Source: JBCDJI01 sp964351865 (GTDB lineage: Bacteria > Verrucomicrobiota > Verrucomicrobiia > Methylacidiphilales > JBCBYL01). From it: a stretch of 64,000 bases of DNA. Shown here in pieces: positions 37,291 through 45,780 of the stretch; the stretch's first letter is position 1; the number at the start of each line of letters is the position of its first letter. Below the pieces are notes generated by a model. It was not told the DNA's origin, did not search any database, and worked only from the letters and a program-made list of their open reading frames with translations. The translations under genes were made by a program, and so were the position numbers. The stretch lies in assembly GCA_964351865.1 (NCBI GenBank), contig CAYGPJ010000013.1, forward strand, positions 38,179 through 102,178. The letters run 5' to 3'.

Positions 37291-37509
37291 ATGGGATCTA
37301 GCAAGGTTTTAGGATTTACGGATGGCTCATCCATCAAGTACGCTCCTCGTCCGAGGCTAGTAGGCTACAAAGTTGATGAAATTAAAATGGCAGATGGAAG
37401 TTACAGATCCGTCCTCTACAAGAAGATTTCTTTCTTTGGTATTCCAATTTGGGTGGATATGAAAAAACTCAAAATATTCAGAAAGGGCAGATCAAATCAA
37501 TCTCCTTGA
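37291..37509 (+). CDS. hypothetical small basic protein (72 aa)
   Basis: 72 aa, basic, with a beta-rich pattern (VGYKVDEIKMADGSYRSVLYKKISFFGIPIW). No family recognised. Alone on the plus strand between the GHKL operon and the HAD/phosphoesterase genes. ATG start with no good Shine-Dalgarno sequence; real gene status uncertain. Confidence 0.4.
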   Translation: MGSSKVLGFTDGSSIKYAPRPRLVGYKVDEIKMADGSYRSVLYKKISFFGIPIWVDMKKLKIFRKGRSNQSP

Positions 37510-37556
37510 TCGGTAATTCAAATAAGGCCCACCACGATAATATCGTGACCTCTTCT

Positions 37557-38009
37557 TCAAATGAGGTATTTGAGCACCGAATCCCAGTCGGGGTAACTTT
37601 TTGAGCCAAAGACGATCAGATTACCTTCGAAGTTTTCCTGACCCTTTCCTGATTCGTAATCATCTATGAGCAAGTCTCCTTTAAGTAACGCCTTGTTACT
37701 TGAGAGAATGAGTCGCTCTGCAAAATTGTAGTCGAAGTGTTTCTCGATCCAGATCCGCTTTTCGGTGTAGCTGAGAGGGTTTCTGGTAGACGGGGCCGAT
37801 AACACATAAACGTCAAAGCGACTGTCCTGCCGGAGCTTATTGACAGCCTCAATCGCTCCCGGTAAGGGCTCAAGGTTCTCAAAAAAATTGGGGACGCTCT
37901 GTGGATACTTTATTTCTGGTTCGATCTTTTTCTGCCTTATATAGGCTCCCATGAAATCACAGAGCACATCATCCATATCTACGTAGCAAATTTTAGGTCT
38001 GATCATCAT
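37557..38009 (-). CDS. HAD-family 5'(3')-nucleotidase-like phosphatase
   Basis: 150 aa. HAD motif I is YVDMDDVLCDF with both Asp (residues 10 and 12), followed by PGAIEAVNKLRQ, the motif II Ser in VYVLSAPS, K-containing segments, and LLIDDYESG (motif IV DD). The pattern fits NT5C-type deoxyribonucleotidases, which remove phosphate from nucleoside monophosphates. It overlaps the neighbouring phosphoesterase gene by 4 bp. Together with two phosphoesterases this looks like a nucleotide-processing cluster, perhaps of phage origin. Confidence 0.8.
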   Translation of the reverse strand: MMIRPKICYVDMDDVLCDFMGAYIRQKKIEPEIKYPQSVPNFFENLEPLPGAIEAVNKLRQDSRFDVYVLSAPSTRNPLSYTEKRIWIEKHFDYNFAERLILSSNKALLKGDLLIDDYESGKGQENFEGNLIVFGSKSYPDWDSVLKYLI

Positions 38010-38758
38010 GAGTATTCTAAAACCAATATGGGGTTGAAGTCTGGATTTTCTTTTTCATCCACGTAGCCTCTAGGGTTAGCAATGATTCGGGTTTTGCCGA
38101 TATGGTAATCTTGGCTCCGATGGATATGGCCATGAATCCATAGTAAGGGCTGATATTTCAAGATGATGCCTTCCAGATCAGACGCATAGGCTGCGCTCAA
38201 AACTCTGTCTTCTGTGCCTGGATGTAAAGATTTAGGGGAAGGTGCATGGTGTGTTACCACAATTGATTTAGCCGGATCACCGCTCTCTAGAAATTCGATC
38301 AGTCGCTTTCTTGATTCGTGGTGGGCTATGCAAGTATCCGATGGTTTTAATTTCCGATATGAGCCCTTGGAGAGTCTGATCCTATGATAATCATTCATTT
38401 CATAGGCTTCTTTCAATGCGGACTCCTTATCTCCGAATAATTCAAAGTCAGACCACATAGTGGCCCCAAAAATGCGATACCCCTTGAATTCAATATTATC
38501 GTTTTCAAGAATATGTATATTGCCTCCTTCCGTGGACTCTTTGAGCTTTTGAACCAGCCGGGGATATCTTGAGGAGTAGTATTCATGATTGCCCAAAACA
38601 TAGACCACTGGAACGGCGGTGACTTGCTCTTGAACCCATTTCAGACCCTTTAACTTGTTATTGGTATCGCCTGCCAGAATTAAAAGGTCACAGCCTGGAT
38701 TGGTATATTCAAACCCTCCCCAGTCGAGGTGTAGATCAGATAGTATTTGGATTTTCAT
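38006..38758 (-). CDS. calcineurin-like metallophosphoesterase
   Basis: 250 aa. Metal-binding motifs in order: D-H at ILSDLHLDWGG, GD at LILAGDTNN, GNHE at YVLGNHEYY, H at IVVTHHAPS and GHxH at WIHGHIHRSQ. This is the complete set of the calcineurin-like superfamily. Substrate unknown; nucleotide or nucleic acid is likely from context. Overlaps the nucleotidase gene by 4 bp (coupled translation). Confidence 0.88.
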   Translation of the reverse strand: MKIQILSDLHLDWGGFEYTNPGCDLLILAGDTNNKLKGLKWVQEQVTAVPVVYVLGNHEYYSSRYPRLVQKLKESTEGGNIHILENDNIEFKGYRIFGATMWSDFELFGDKESALKEAYEMNDYHRIRLSKGSYRKLKPSDTCIAHHESRKRLIEFLESGDPAKSIVVTHHAPSPKSLHPGTEDRVLSAAYASDLEGIILKYQPLLWIHGHIHRSQDYHIGKTRIIANPRGYVDEKENPDFNPILVLEYS

Positions 38759-38937
38759 TTAATTTACCCACCAAATCTAAAATAGACTCTAGAATGGCTG
38801 TTTTCTCCTAAATATAGTGTACCTGATCGTGTGTATCCGCATTGGAGGTGCTATCTGCTCCTGCCCCGATTGTCTCTGCTTGCAGAAAAGTATTTTCAGC
38901 ACCTCAAGATACCCTTCTACAGCCACTAAACCCGACT

Positions 38938-39609
38938 TCATTTCGTCAGTTTTGTGGACACGGATTCACCCAAAGGCCACTGAGTTGCCCTAAAATCAGC
39001 GCCTTCAATTTGAATTTCTAGAAAATGAGGTTTATGATGTCTCAAATCTTGACCTGAGTTCAGGAACAGTGTTCCTGCTGTTTTATAATACCACTGGTCA
39101 GTATAGTGCTGATGCCCACAGATCACTACAGATGGAAGCTCCTGAGGGGCATATTCGATACGCGAGGCTAGCTCCAGGCACCCAAATGATTCACCATATT
39201 CGTCACGAGAAATCGGGCAATCCTCTGGCGGGACGTGGTAGAGCCAAATGTCTACTGGCTCTAGCCCCGATGGTATCGGCGTATTATATGGATGTGAATA
39301 GACACCCACCCCCATGCAACTAAGCACCTCACCGTCCAGCGTCACATTGCTTAAATCTAAGTCACTAGCCTTAACATACTCATTTAGTCCAAAATCATGA
39401 TTCCCAGAGCAAAAGGCCACCTTTTTTCCTTTTTCACTTAACTGCCTAAACAGTTCCACGATACCACCGTATTGCTCCTCTAGTGGCCCATTGAAGCAGT
39501 CAATGAGATCTCCGGGAAACATGATAGTATCGTAGCTTACGGATGACTTAATAATCCAACTGTCCCATAAGTCATGTGAATGTAGGTCTGAAAGGCTCAA
39601 AATTTTCAT
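38938..39609 (-). CDS. second calcineurin-like metallophosphoesterase
   Basis: 223 aa. Motifs: ILSLSDLHSHD, IMFPGDLIDC, AFCSGNHDFG, WLYHVPPED and VICGHQHYTDQ. A distinct paralogue, not a duplicate, of the gene at 38006 (only motif-level similarity). It is the cargo gene nearest the right end; the 179-bp gap (38759-38937) between the two phosphoesterases holds no gene. Substrate unknown. Confidence 0.88.
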   Translation of the reverse strand: MKILSLSDLHSHDLWDSWIIKSSVSYDTIMFPGDLIDCFNGPLEEQYGGIVELFRQLSEKGKKVAFCSGNHDFGLNEYVKASDLDLSNVTLDGEVLSCMGVGVYSHPYNTPIPSGLEPVDIWLYHVPPEDCPISRDEYGESFGCLELASRIEYAPQELPSVVICGHQHYTDQWYYKTAGTLFLNSGQDLRHHKPHFLEIQIEGADFRATQWPLGESVSTKLTK

Positions 39610-39730
39610 CTAATCTTTAGTAACTATAATAGTATTATAGTCATATTGACCTGTCCAACCTCGGGATCGGGTCAAAGCAGTATGTATGGTTAGATTGATT
39701 CACTATTATGGTATCAATGATATTAGATCG

Positions 39731-39874
39731 AAAGTTCCCGACTTTTGCTTCAACTCGGATTGAAGCAAAAGTCGGGAACTTTATAAATAGTATCAAGAAA
39801 AACTATTTGCATCATGTTTATATAAAGGAACTTGCGTAATATATCAAAAATACTGACTTTTATTTCTTTGGACG
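39731..39874 (-). repeat. transposon right end with TnsB-type sites
   Basis: An inverted copy at 39731-39752 and a direct copy at 39761-39782 share the 22-bp site TGAAGCAAAAGTCGGGAACT.. with the left end. The terminal 20 bp (39855-39874) are an inverted copy of the left terminus. The back-to-back orientation of the two inner sites is odd for a Tn7 end, where sites normally point the same way. Confidence 0.7.
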
Positions 39875-39879
39875 TGATA
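39875..39879. repeat. target-site duplication TGATA, right copy
   Basis: TGATA immediately outside the right terminal repeat, matching 3053-3057. Confidence 0.75.
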
Positions 39880-39932
39880 TGTCCGAAGAATTTTCATTTG
39901 GAAGAAAATTGAGGCAAAAAGCAGTAACTATT
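39880..39932 (+). repeat. diverged transposon-end-like sequence outside the right end
   Basis: TGTCCGAAGAA (39880-39890) matches the left-end terminus GTCCGAAGAA. After exactly the same 18-bp spacing as in the left end comes TTGAGGCAAAAAGCAGTAAC.. (39909-39932), 18 of 24 positions identical to the left end's TTGAAGCAAAAGTCGGGAAC... site. It looks like the degenerate left end of an older related element, beginning with the usual TGT. Confidence 0.5.
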
Positions 39933-40309
39933 CTCTAAGTCTATGTATTGGAATCGCTTGGAATGAACGGTCGGACTAACCTAATAAAAACTACGATTCG
40001 AGGCTCACGAGTCAACCCGCCCGTTTGACATCTATTAAAGATGTCTGGCCATAACTCCCATATCAATAATAGGTTATAAATAAAGAGTTCGCCGATTTTG
40101 TCGGTACACTTATTTTGAGTCAGATTATCCGAGTTATCACACAATAAGCCATGATTCAAAGGCCATAGGCCCGGAGGGTGAAAATTTCGTGCCATATTCG
40201 GGCCAAGACTTTAGGAATTCCTTCTAAAGTCCACCTACATAATATCAGCCAAATACATGCTGACCTGAGAAACGAGGTCCACTGCTGCCCGCACTCACTA
40301 AGGCTTCTC
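39933..40309. other. 377-bp region without a gene
   Basis: No convincing ORF on either strand. It contains an imperfect hairpin with 7-bp arms ACTTTAG (40208-40214) and CTAAAGT (40224-40230) close to the end of the RAYT gene, which may be part of its REP sequence. Otherwise nothing recognised. Confidence 0.5.
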
Positions 40310-41365
40310 TTATCTACCAAAGCCCTTAAATTTACTGATTGTGTCTACCTGCAGATCTCTAAGCGAACAAAGCTCATCGTCTTCGATACACTTGATCTTA
40401 CGAGCACCGGAAGACCTTTTAGCCCCGAATCTCCATCGTTGTTCTTTGAACACATCCTCCACACTGGCCCGGGAACCAATCACGGCCCCATCACAAAAAT
40501 AACGAACCCTGCACAAGAGCACCTCCTGAGCTGAGAGTTTCCCCTGTTTATCAATCACCGCCTTGATCCGTTCCTCGGAAACCCCCTTGCGTAACGGACT
40601 ACCGTTTGCAGCGACACCATCATTCGATCCCCGCCTCATCAGTTCAGTGCGATATAACTCAAGTGATTTTTTGAATCCTACCGGTTCAGCATTGCGGAAC
40701 GCTCTGAGCGTATTGACCACCTGCCGCACCCCTTGCTCTGCAGCCTCTTGACCTGCACAGGCTGCAGCATAACTACACCACCGATAATCCTTAGGATCTT
40801 CGACGATTCCAGCTCGAACCGGATTGAGATCAATATAAGCCGACATCATCGCCAAAGCCTCGGCATCCATCCCGTTGATAAGGACACTCTTATAGCGAGA
40901 CTCCCACAGGGTTCCACTGCGCTGATGAGTACGATTAAACCATTGCGTGAACTCCTGTTTGAGACCCTTCATGAAGAAACAGACATTACCCATACGTTTC
41001 AGATAAGACTCTTTTAACTCATCGGCAGGCTGCTGATCATCATACTTACGCCAGGCCAGCAGTTTCTGACGCACATCCGCATATTCGAATTTGGAGACAT
41101 TACGTTTCAAGTGAGCCAGAAAATCCGCATCCGACATCTCCAACTTACCACCCCGCGGTTCCTCCACCAGCAGATGGAAATGGTTATCCATAATGCAGTA
41201 AGACACCACCTTGAGGCAGCAGAAGCGCTCGTATTTACGCAGCAGCTTAACAAAGTATTCCTTTTCCTGATCCCCCAGCAGAAAGTGCCTTCCTACCACC
41301 CGGGAAACACAGTGATAATAAGCCGAACTCCAGTGCTCCGGCGCTCGCATCCGTTTCTGTCGCAT
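40310..41365 (-). CDS. REP-associated tyrosine transposase (RAYT)
   Basis: 351 aa from the ATG at 41365 (MRQKRMRAPEHWSSAYYHC). Y1/HUH-type: the metal-binding HFH is in YCIMDNHFHLLVEEP, and SAYIDLNPVRAGIVEDPKDYRWCS is a hallmark of the RAYT group. The C-terminal extension (about 220-351) resembles that of large RAYTs. Such enzymes act on REP hairpins as single-stranded DNA. A GGTCTGTCCCTTTTAT-type repeat motif precedes it, and the GGGGACGGAG hairpins nearby (43498, 50402, 58537, 60153) are candidate substrates. Outside the Tn7-like element. Confidence 0.88.
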   Translation of the reverse strand: MRQKRMRAPEHWSSAYYHCVSRVVGRHFLLGDQEKEYFVKLLRKYERFCCLKVVSYCIMDNHFHLLVEEPRGGKLEMSDADFLAHLKRNVSKFEYADVRQKLLAWRKYDDQQPADELKESYLKRMGNVCFFMKGLKQEFTQWFNRTHQRSGTLWESRYKSVLINGMDAEALAMMSAYIDLNPVRAGIVEDPKDYRWCSYAAACAGQEAAEQGVRQVVNTLRAFRNAEPVGFKKSLELYRTELMRRGSNDGVAANGSPLRKGVSEERIKAVIDKQGKLSAQEVLLCRVRYFCDGAVIGSRASVEDVFKEQRWRFGAKRSSGARKIKCIEDDELCSLRDLQVDTISKFKGFGR

Positions 41366-41498
41366 AACACCATACAAAATAACCACCCACTCGAAACAGG
41401 GCAAGCTCTTTCCTCATAAAAGGTCTGTCCCTTTATAAAAGGTAGGGAGGGAGGAACGTTTCCAGCTCCAAAATATTTACAGAAGATATATTTCACCT

Positions 41499-41945
41499 AT
41501 GATGACTTACATGAACAAATTGATTCGAAATTCTGCGACCGCCGGGTTTACTTTGATTGAGATGATGCTGGTGGTCGGCATTATTGTGGTGATCAGTGGC
41601 GCCGCGATTCACCTGATGTCAGGAACCGTTGAAACGGTTAAATTCCAAAAGGTCTCGACTGATATTCAGGCCATTACTGCACAGCTGAAACTTTACGAGA
41701 TCCAGAACTACTCCCCGCCTTCGACTAATCAGGGCCTCGAAGCCATGGTCAAAAAGCCTTCTACTCCTCCGGTGCCGCCTAAATGGCGTCAACTGATGAA
41801 GAGTGTCCCGCTGGATCCCTGGGGCGAACCCTACAAATACCGTTACCCCGGCATCAAGAATCCGGACGGTTACGATATTTACTCCTATGGCCCTGACAAG
41901 GTCGAGAGTGACGATGACGTCGGGAATTGGGCGATGGACTCCTGA
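41499..41945 (+). CDS. gspG: type II secretion major pseudopilin GspG
   Basis: 148 aa (144 if the later ATG at 41511 is used). Prepilin peptidase site GFTLIEMMLVV with Glu+5, followed by a single hydrophobic helix. The C-terminus has the GspG-type PLDPWGEPYKYRYPG and SYGPDKVESDDDVGNW that hold the Ca2+ site. Polymerises into the pseudopilus. First gene of gspG-H-I-J-K-L-M, all on the plus strand with short gaps or overlaps. Confidence 0.92.
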   Translation: MMTYMNKLIRNSATAGFTLIEMMLVVGIIVVISGAAIHLMSGTVETVKFQKVSTDIQAITAQLKLYEIQNYSPPSTNQGLEAMVKKPSTPPVPPKWRQLMKSVPLDPWGEPYKYRYPGIKNPDGYDIYSYGPDKVESDDDVGNWAMDS

Positions 41946-41954
41946 TCCACGTTT

Positions 41955-42452
41955 ATGGCTGGCCGCAAAAGTTCCGGAATGACCCTTCTGGAAATTTGTT
42001 TTTCCCTACTCATTATTGCGGTGGTTTTTGGGGTAGCCATTCCTTTTTCACAGGAAATTTTCCGACAACATCCGCTGGAAGCACAATTGGATGCTTTTGA
42101 TGCTTTGGTGCTTCAAGCCATCGACGAAAGTCAGTCGGAGCAGCAGACCGCCAGCATCGTCTTCAATCAATCCTCTATCAGACTGGTCAACAACGCCGAA
42201 GAAACGGATGCAGCGGAGGCAGATACCGCCGTAAAATCAACTGAAATTCTCATCCCCGGTGGCGCAAAGTATCAAATTCAACAGTGGCCGGAATTCGAGT
42301 GGGTCACGCCAGATGAAGCACGCTGGGATATTCCGGCCACCGGCCTCATTCTCCCTTTAAATATCAAGTGGACGTTGGATGATTCTTGGCTGGCCGCGTC
42401 GATTGATCCCATGACGGGCGAAATTAAAGATGTTACCTATGAACTCCACTAG
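41955..42452 (+). CDS. gspH: type II secretion minor pseudopilin GspH-like
   Basis: 165 aa. Prepilin-like N-terminus KSSGMTLLEICFSLLIIAVVFG, in which Gly precedes the cleavage and Glu is at +5. The C-terminal globular domain is beta-rich and acidic. Nine bp after gspG and overlapping gspI. Family assignment relies on order; GspH is poorly conserved. Confidence 0.75.
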   Translation: MAGRKSSGMTLLEICFSLLIIAVVFGVAIPFSQEIFRQHPLEAQLDAFDALVLQAIDESQSEQQTASIVFNQSSIRLVNNAEETDAAEADTAVKSTEILIPGGAKYQIQQWPEFEWVTPDEARWDIPATGLILPLNIKWTLDDSWLAASIDPMTGEIKDVTYELH

Positions 42453-42831
42453 TCGCCAGGGCTACATCTTAATGGAGATGATGTTGGCGCTGGCAATTTT
42501 TGTCATTGCGCTGGCTCCAACCGCACGAGTGCTCAACAATACGCTAGGCGCTTACTTGGCAGTGGAAGAAAATCAGGCATTGCATACCGCACTGATCAAT
42601 CACACCAACTTCCTGCTCGCGAGTTCCTGGCAGGAAGGCACCTTTGAAAGTGCCCATGACGACTATCCCGGCATCACCGTCACCACCGTTATCGACCCTT
42701 ATGAACCGGAAATTGACAACACGGACGATGAAGAGTTTGTTGCGATCACCGACGTCTTTGTGATCACGATAAAAGCAACGGGCAAAGACGGTGAACTGGA
42801 AAATACGTTCTACCTGCGAAAATTAAACTGA
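42439..42831 (+). CDS. gspI: type II secretion minor pseudopilin GspI-like
   Basis: 130 aa from the ATG at 42439 (MNSTSRQGYILMEMMLALAIF). Prepilin peptidase motif with Gly before YILMEM. The gene overlaps the gspH stop by 14 bp. Small globular domain after the helix, typical of GspI, which starts assembly of the pseudopilus tip with J and K. Confidence 0.75.
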   Translation: MNSTSRQGYILMEMMLALAIFVIALAPTARVLNNTLGAYLAVEENQALHTALINHTNFLLASSWQEGTFESAHDDYPGITVTTVIDPYEPEIDNTDDEEFVAITDVFVITIKATGKDGELENTFYLRKLN

Positions 42832-42834
42832 CTT

Positions 42835-43446
42835 ATGCGCGCGAATACTCAACGCAGAAACGGATTTACTCTGATTGAGGTAATCATCTCAGTCGCGCTG
42901 CTGGTGCTGATTTCAGGGGCGCTATTTGCCCTGCTATCGAGCGTGCTGGAAAGCCGTATTGTGATGACCGAACGTATCCAAAAGCAAAACCGTCTCATCG
43001 CTTGGGATCATTTTCTGCGCATGACTTTGGAGAAACTGGAAGCCGAAACCATTATCCTGACCGAAGAGGCCACCAACACCGGCATTGCCACCCCCGGTTA
43101 CAAAATCCGCTTCATCAACGCCACCATGAAGGTCGGCCCCTATGCCGAATACAACTCAGACAGCTCCTTCATCATCGAAACCGTCGAGGGAACCAAAGGC
43201 ACGGTCACGCTGCAACTCATTCCCTATCCCGCCTTGAACGAAACCGGAAATCTGAGTGCGATCTACCCACCACTGGTATTGATTGAAGATATCTCTGAGA
43301 TTCGCTTCGAATTTTACAATGCCCTCTCCAATGAATGGACGGAGGAGTGGTTAATGAACAACCAGAAACCTCATGCCATCAAAAACCATATCACTTTACG
43401 CTCGGGTGAGCGCCATGAAATGATCATCTGGATTCCCCATGCTTAA
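42835..43446 (+). CDS. gspJ: type II secretion minor pseudopilin GspJ-like
   Basis: 203 aa. Prepilin signal RRNGFTLIEVIISVALLVLISGA. A larger C-terminal domain (IRFEFYNALSNEWTEEW) is typical of GspJ. Starts 3 bp after gspI. The reading frame ends at 43446, just before a 107-bp hairpin repeat that separates it from gspK. Confidence 0.8.
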   Translation: MRANTQRRNGFTLIEVIISVALLVLISGALFALLSSVLESRIVMTERIQKQNRLIAWDHFLRMTLEKLEAETIILTEEATNTGIATPGYKIRFINATMKVGPYAEYNSDSSFIIETVEGTKGTVTLQLIPYPALNETGNLSAIYPPLVLIEDISEIRFEFYNALSNEWTEEWLMNNQKPHAIKNHITLRSGERHEMIIWIPHA

Positions 43447-43490
43447 TCACTGCATCAACTGTAGGCTTATTTTTAATCGATCTGGCAATG

Positions 43491-43597
43491 CGCTGAACGA
43501 TAGGGGACGGAGTAATTTTTTCTTCGCAAGCCACATAGGCCTGATAAAAGCTAGACCTGTCGAAAATATTACTCCGTCCCCTATCGTGGGCCACCTT
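43491..43597 (+). repeat. GGGGACGGAG palindromic repeat, copy 1 (REP-like)
   Basis: Arms CGATAGGGGACGGAGTAAT (43498-43516) and the exact complement (43568-43586), with flanks GCGCTGAA and TGGGCCACCTTC. The same element, inverted, is at 60141-60249. It lies between gspJ and gspK and creates an open frame that falsely extends gspK upstream. Confidence 0.85.
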
Positions 43598-43642
43598 CAA
43601 CCATGTTGTGACACAGGTCCGAGACTCTCGAAATCCCCTAAT

Positions 43643-44569
43643 GTGATTATAAAAAGATCAGTCAAATCCCAACGCGGCTCCAGCCTGCTGTTGGTGTTAG
43701 CGGTGATGGCAGTGGTGGGAACAGCACTGGCGGGACTACTTGTGTCGGTAAATGCCTATCTGGATAAAATTCAGGACCGACGAGCTGGTTTTAAAGCCTA
43801 CCAGCTGGCTCATTCCGGCGTGGCCATTGCCTTACAACCCAACATGCAGCGCAACCACCCACTGCTGCAGCAGCAATTCAATGACCTGGAAAACTTCAAA
43901 GTCAATTTAAGTTCCGAAAATGCCCGCTTGAATATCAATGCACTCACGCTGAGCAATGATCAGGCCCCGTTGCAACGTTTGTTCGAAACCTGGGGACTCA
44001 CCAAAGAAGAAGCGGATATACTGGTCGACCGCCTGGTCGATTGGGTCGACAGCGACAGCCTGAAAAAACTCAATGGGGCTGAAGAGCGCGACTACCTAGC
44101 TGCGGGTCGCCGTGGCCAGCCTCGCAATGCCGCCTTCCGTTCGCTGGAAGAGGTAGAGAACGTGCTTGGTATGGAACGGCTGAACGAAATTCGGCCGGAC
44201 TGGAAAGACTACTTCACGGTGTGGGCCAATACGAAACTCGATTTATTGGAAGCCGATATCACGGTGCTGATGGCGCTGTTTGACATCAGCGAAGGTCAGG
44301 CGGAGAGCTTCATTGATTATCGCAACGGCCCCGACGGCTTGCCGGACACCGATGATGAACCGGAACAGATCACCCTGGAACAAGCCCTGGCGGTACTCGG
44401 CGTGCCGCTGAACAACTCACCGGAATTGTTAACCCGAATCGGAGTGGATGCCACCCACCACCGGATCATTGCTACCGGACAGGTTGGCACTCGCGTGCAT
44501 GTAATCGAAGTTGTCGCACCTAATTCTGGCAACCTGAGAAAAAAAGATCTAGTCTGGCTGCGTCTGTGA
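43643..44569 (+). CDS. gspK: type II secretion minor pseudopilin GspK
   Basis: 308 aa from a GTG at 43643. The frame is open back to 43439, but that part is translated repeat, so the longer form is unlikely. N-terminus KSQRGSSLLLVLAVMAVVGTALAG has the prepilin signal. The large alpha-helical domain with QLAHSGVAIALQ, RLNINALTLSN and EADILVDRLVDWVDSD (PFAM-type GspK signature region) is complete. GspK caps the pseudopilus. The stop overlaps the gspL GTG start. Confidence 0.85.
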   Translation: MIIKRSVKSQRGSSLLLVLAVMAVVGTALAGLLVSVNAYLDKIQDRRAGFKAYQLAHSGVAIALQPNMQRNHPLLQQQFNDLENFKVNLSSENARLNINALTLSNDQAPLQRLFETWGLTKEEADILVDRLVDWVDSDSLKKLNGAEERDYLAAGRRGQPRNAAFRSLEEVENVLGMERLNEIRPDWKDYFTVWANTKLDLLEADITVLMALFDISEGQAESFIDYRNGPDGLPDTDDEPEQITLEQALAVLGVPLNNSPELLTRIGVDATHHRIIATGQVGTRVHVIEVVAPNSGNLRKKDLVWLRL

Positions 44570-45780
44570 AACAAAACGTCAAAAAGATCCGGTTGATATT
44601 TCCCGGTCCTGAGAAATGGGAGCATTTCGAAGGCGCCGAAGGAGCGCGTTGTTTGCCCAGCTCGACAGACCAACCCTCCTCCAAGGATCAACCTGTGATT
44701 CTGGCGCTGCCGAATCGCTGGCTTTTTTCATTCTACCTGCAATTACCGGTTCCGGACGAGGCTCAGTTGAAGAACATGCTGGTGCTACATCTGGAAAAAA
44801 ACGATTTGTCGGTAGCACCGGACAGCTGGAGTTATCATGATCTGGGGAAAAAAGGCAATGAGCGCTGCATCCACTTGTTCTCCATCCCGGGAACCCGCGC
44901 CCAGGCGCGTCTTCAGTTACCGGATCAACGCATCGACAGTGCCAGTCCCTCCTGGGAGTTTCACGATATTCCGCAAGAGCACCTGTGTCTGGTCAAAGAA
45001 CTGGGGCGTTGGGGCCTCTGGTATTTTAAGGACTCAAAATGTCACTATTCGCGCGACTTAGGGGTTGCCACGCTATCCGCAGCCTCGATTACCTTGATCG
45101 AACAAGCCATCTGGCACCTGCAATCCTCCGGCATTCGTGCCGACCACCCGCAAATTACTTTTTTGCATCCGGTGTCGCAGGAATTCATCAATGCCCTGGC
45201 TGCAAAGAAATACAGCTATCGCGATGTCACCCTGACCAATCCTCAGATTCCCGCCAAGCGATCCGTGCTGCAGCCCGAGATCATCCGTCAGACCAAAGAA
45301 GCGGCCCGCACCCGCGGCACCCGCCAGAAAATCATCGTGCTGACTGCGCTGTTTGTGTGCCTGATTGCAGCGGCGATGGTGGGGCTAGTGGTCTACAACA
45401 ACCATCAGGTCGCCACCCTCAAGGCACGCATCAACGAAATCGCGCCCGAAGCAGAAAAACTGCAAGTCACCGAAGCGCTCTGGAATCAGGTAGACCAGGC
45501 GGCGGAGCCGAACCTGTCCCCACTCGAAACGTTGCACCGGGTGACCGGCACCCTACCGAAAACTGACCTGCGGATGACAAAATTTCAGCAACTTGATCGC
45601 ACCGTGGTGATTTCCGGCGAGTCCAAAGAGCACCGGCAAGTTTTTGAATGGGTCAAGCGACTGAAGGAATCGCCCGTCTGTTCACACATGGAGTGGAGCG
45701 ATCCCAACATCAAAATGCTACCAGGTAATCTGGTACAATTCACCCTGCAAGGAACCATACGTTATGCCCCGGCTGAATAA
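44566..45780 (+). CDS. gspL: type II secretion inner-membrane protein GspL-like
   Basis: 404 aa, GTG start overlapping the gspK stop. The cytoplasmic part (1-260) is only distantly like PilM/GspL actin-fold proteins. One TM helix (about 265-285, IIVLTALFVCLIAAAMVGLVVY) follows, then a periplasmic domain starting with NHQVATLKARINEIAPEAEKLQ, a PilN-like coiled coil. It recruits GspE to the membrane. Positional assignment strong, sequence assignment moderate. Confidence 0.75.
   Translation: MKQNVKKIRLIFPGPEKWEHFEGAEGARCLPSSTDQPSSKDQPVILALPNRWLFSFYLQLPVPDEAQLKNMLVLHLEKNDLSVAPDSWSYHDLGKKGNERCIHLFSIPGTRAQARLQLPDQRIDSASPSWEFHDIPQEHLCLVKELGRWGLWYFKDSKCHYSRDLGVATLSAASITLIEQAIWHLQSSGIRADHPQITFLHPVSQEFINALAAKKYSYRDVTLTNPQIPAKRSVLQPEIIRQTKEAARTRGTRQKIIVLTALFVCLIAAAMVGLVVYNNHQVATLKARINEIAPEAEKLQVTEALWNQVDQAAEPNLSPLETLHRVTGTLPKTDLRMTKFQQLDRTVVISGESKEHRQVFEWVKRLKESPVCSHMEWSDPNIKMLPGNLVQFTLQGTIRYAPAE

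Noticed and set aside
39941..40195. 84-aa minus-strand ORF upstream of the RAYT end
   Set aside because: No Shine-Dalgarno sequence, no family features, and irregular composition; treated as noncoding.
43439..43642. Extended N-terminus of gspK
   Set aside because: It is a translated repeat element found again in inverted orientation at 60141-60249.
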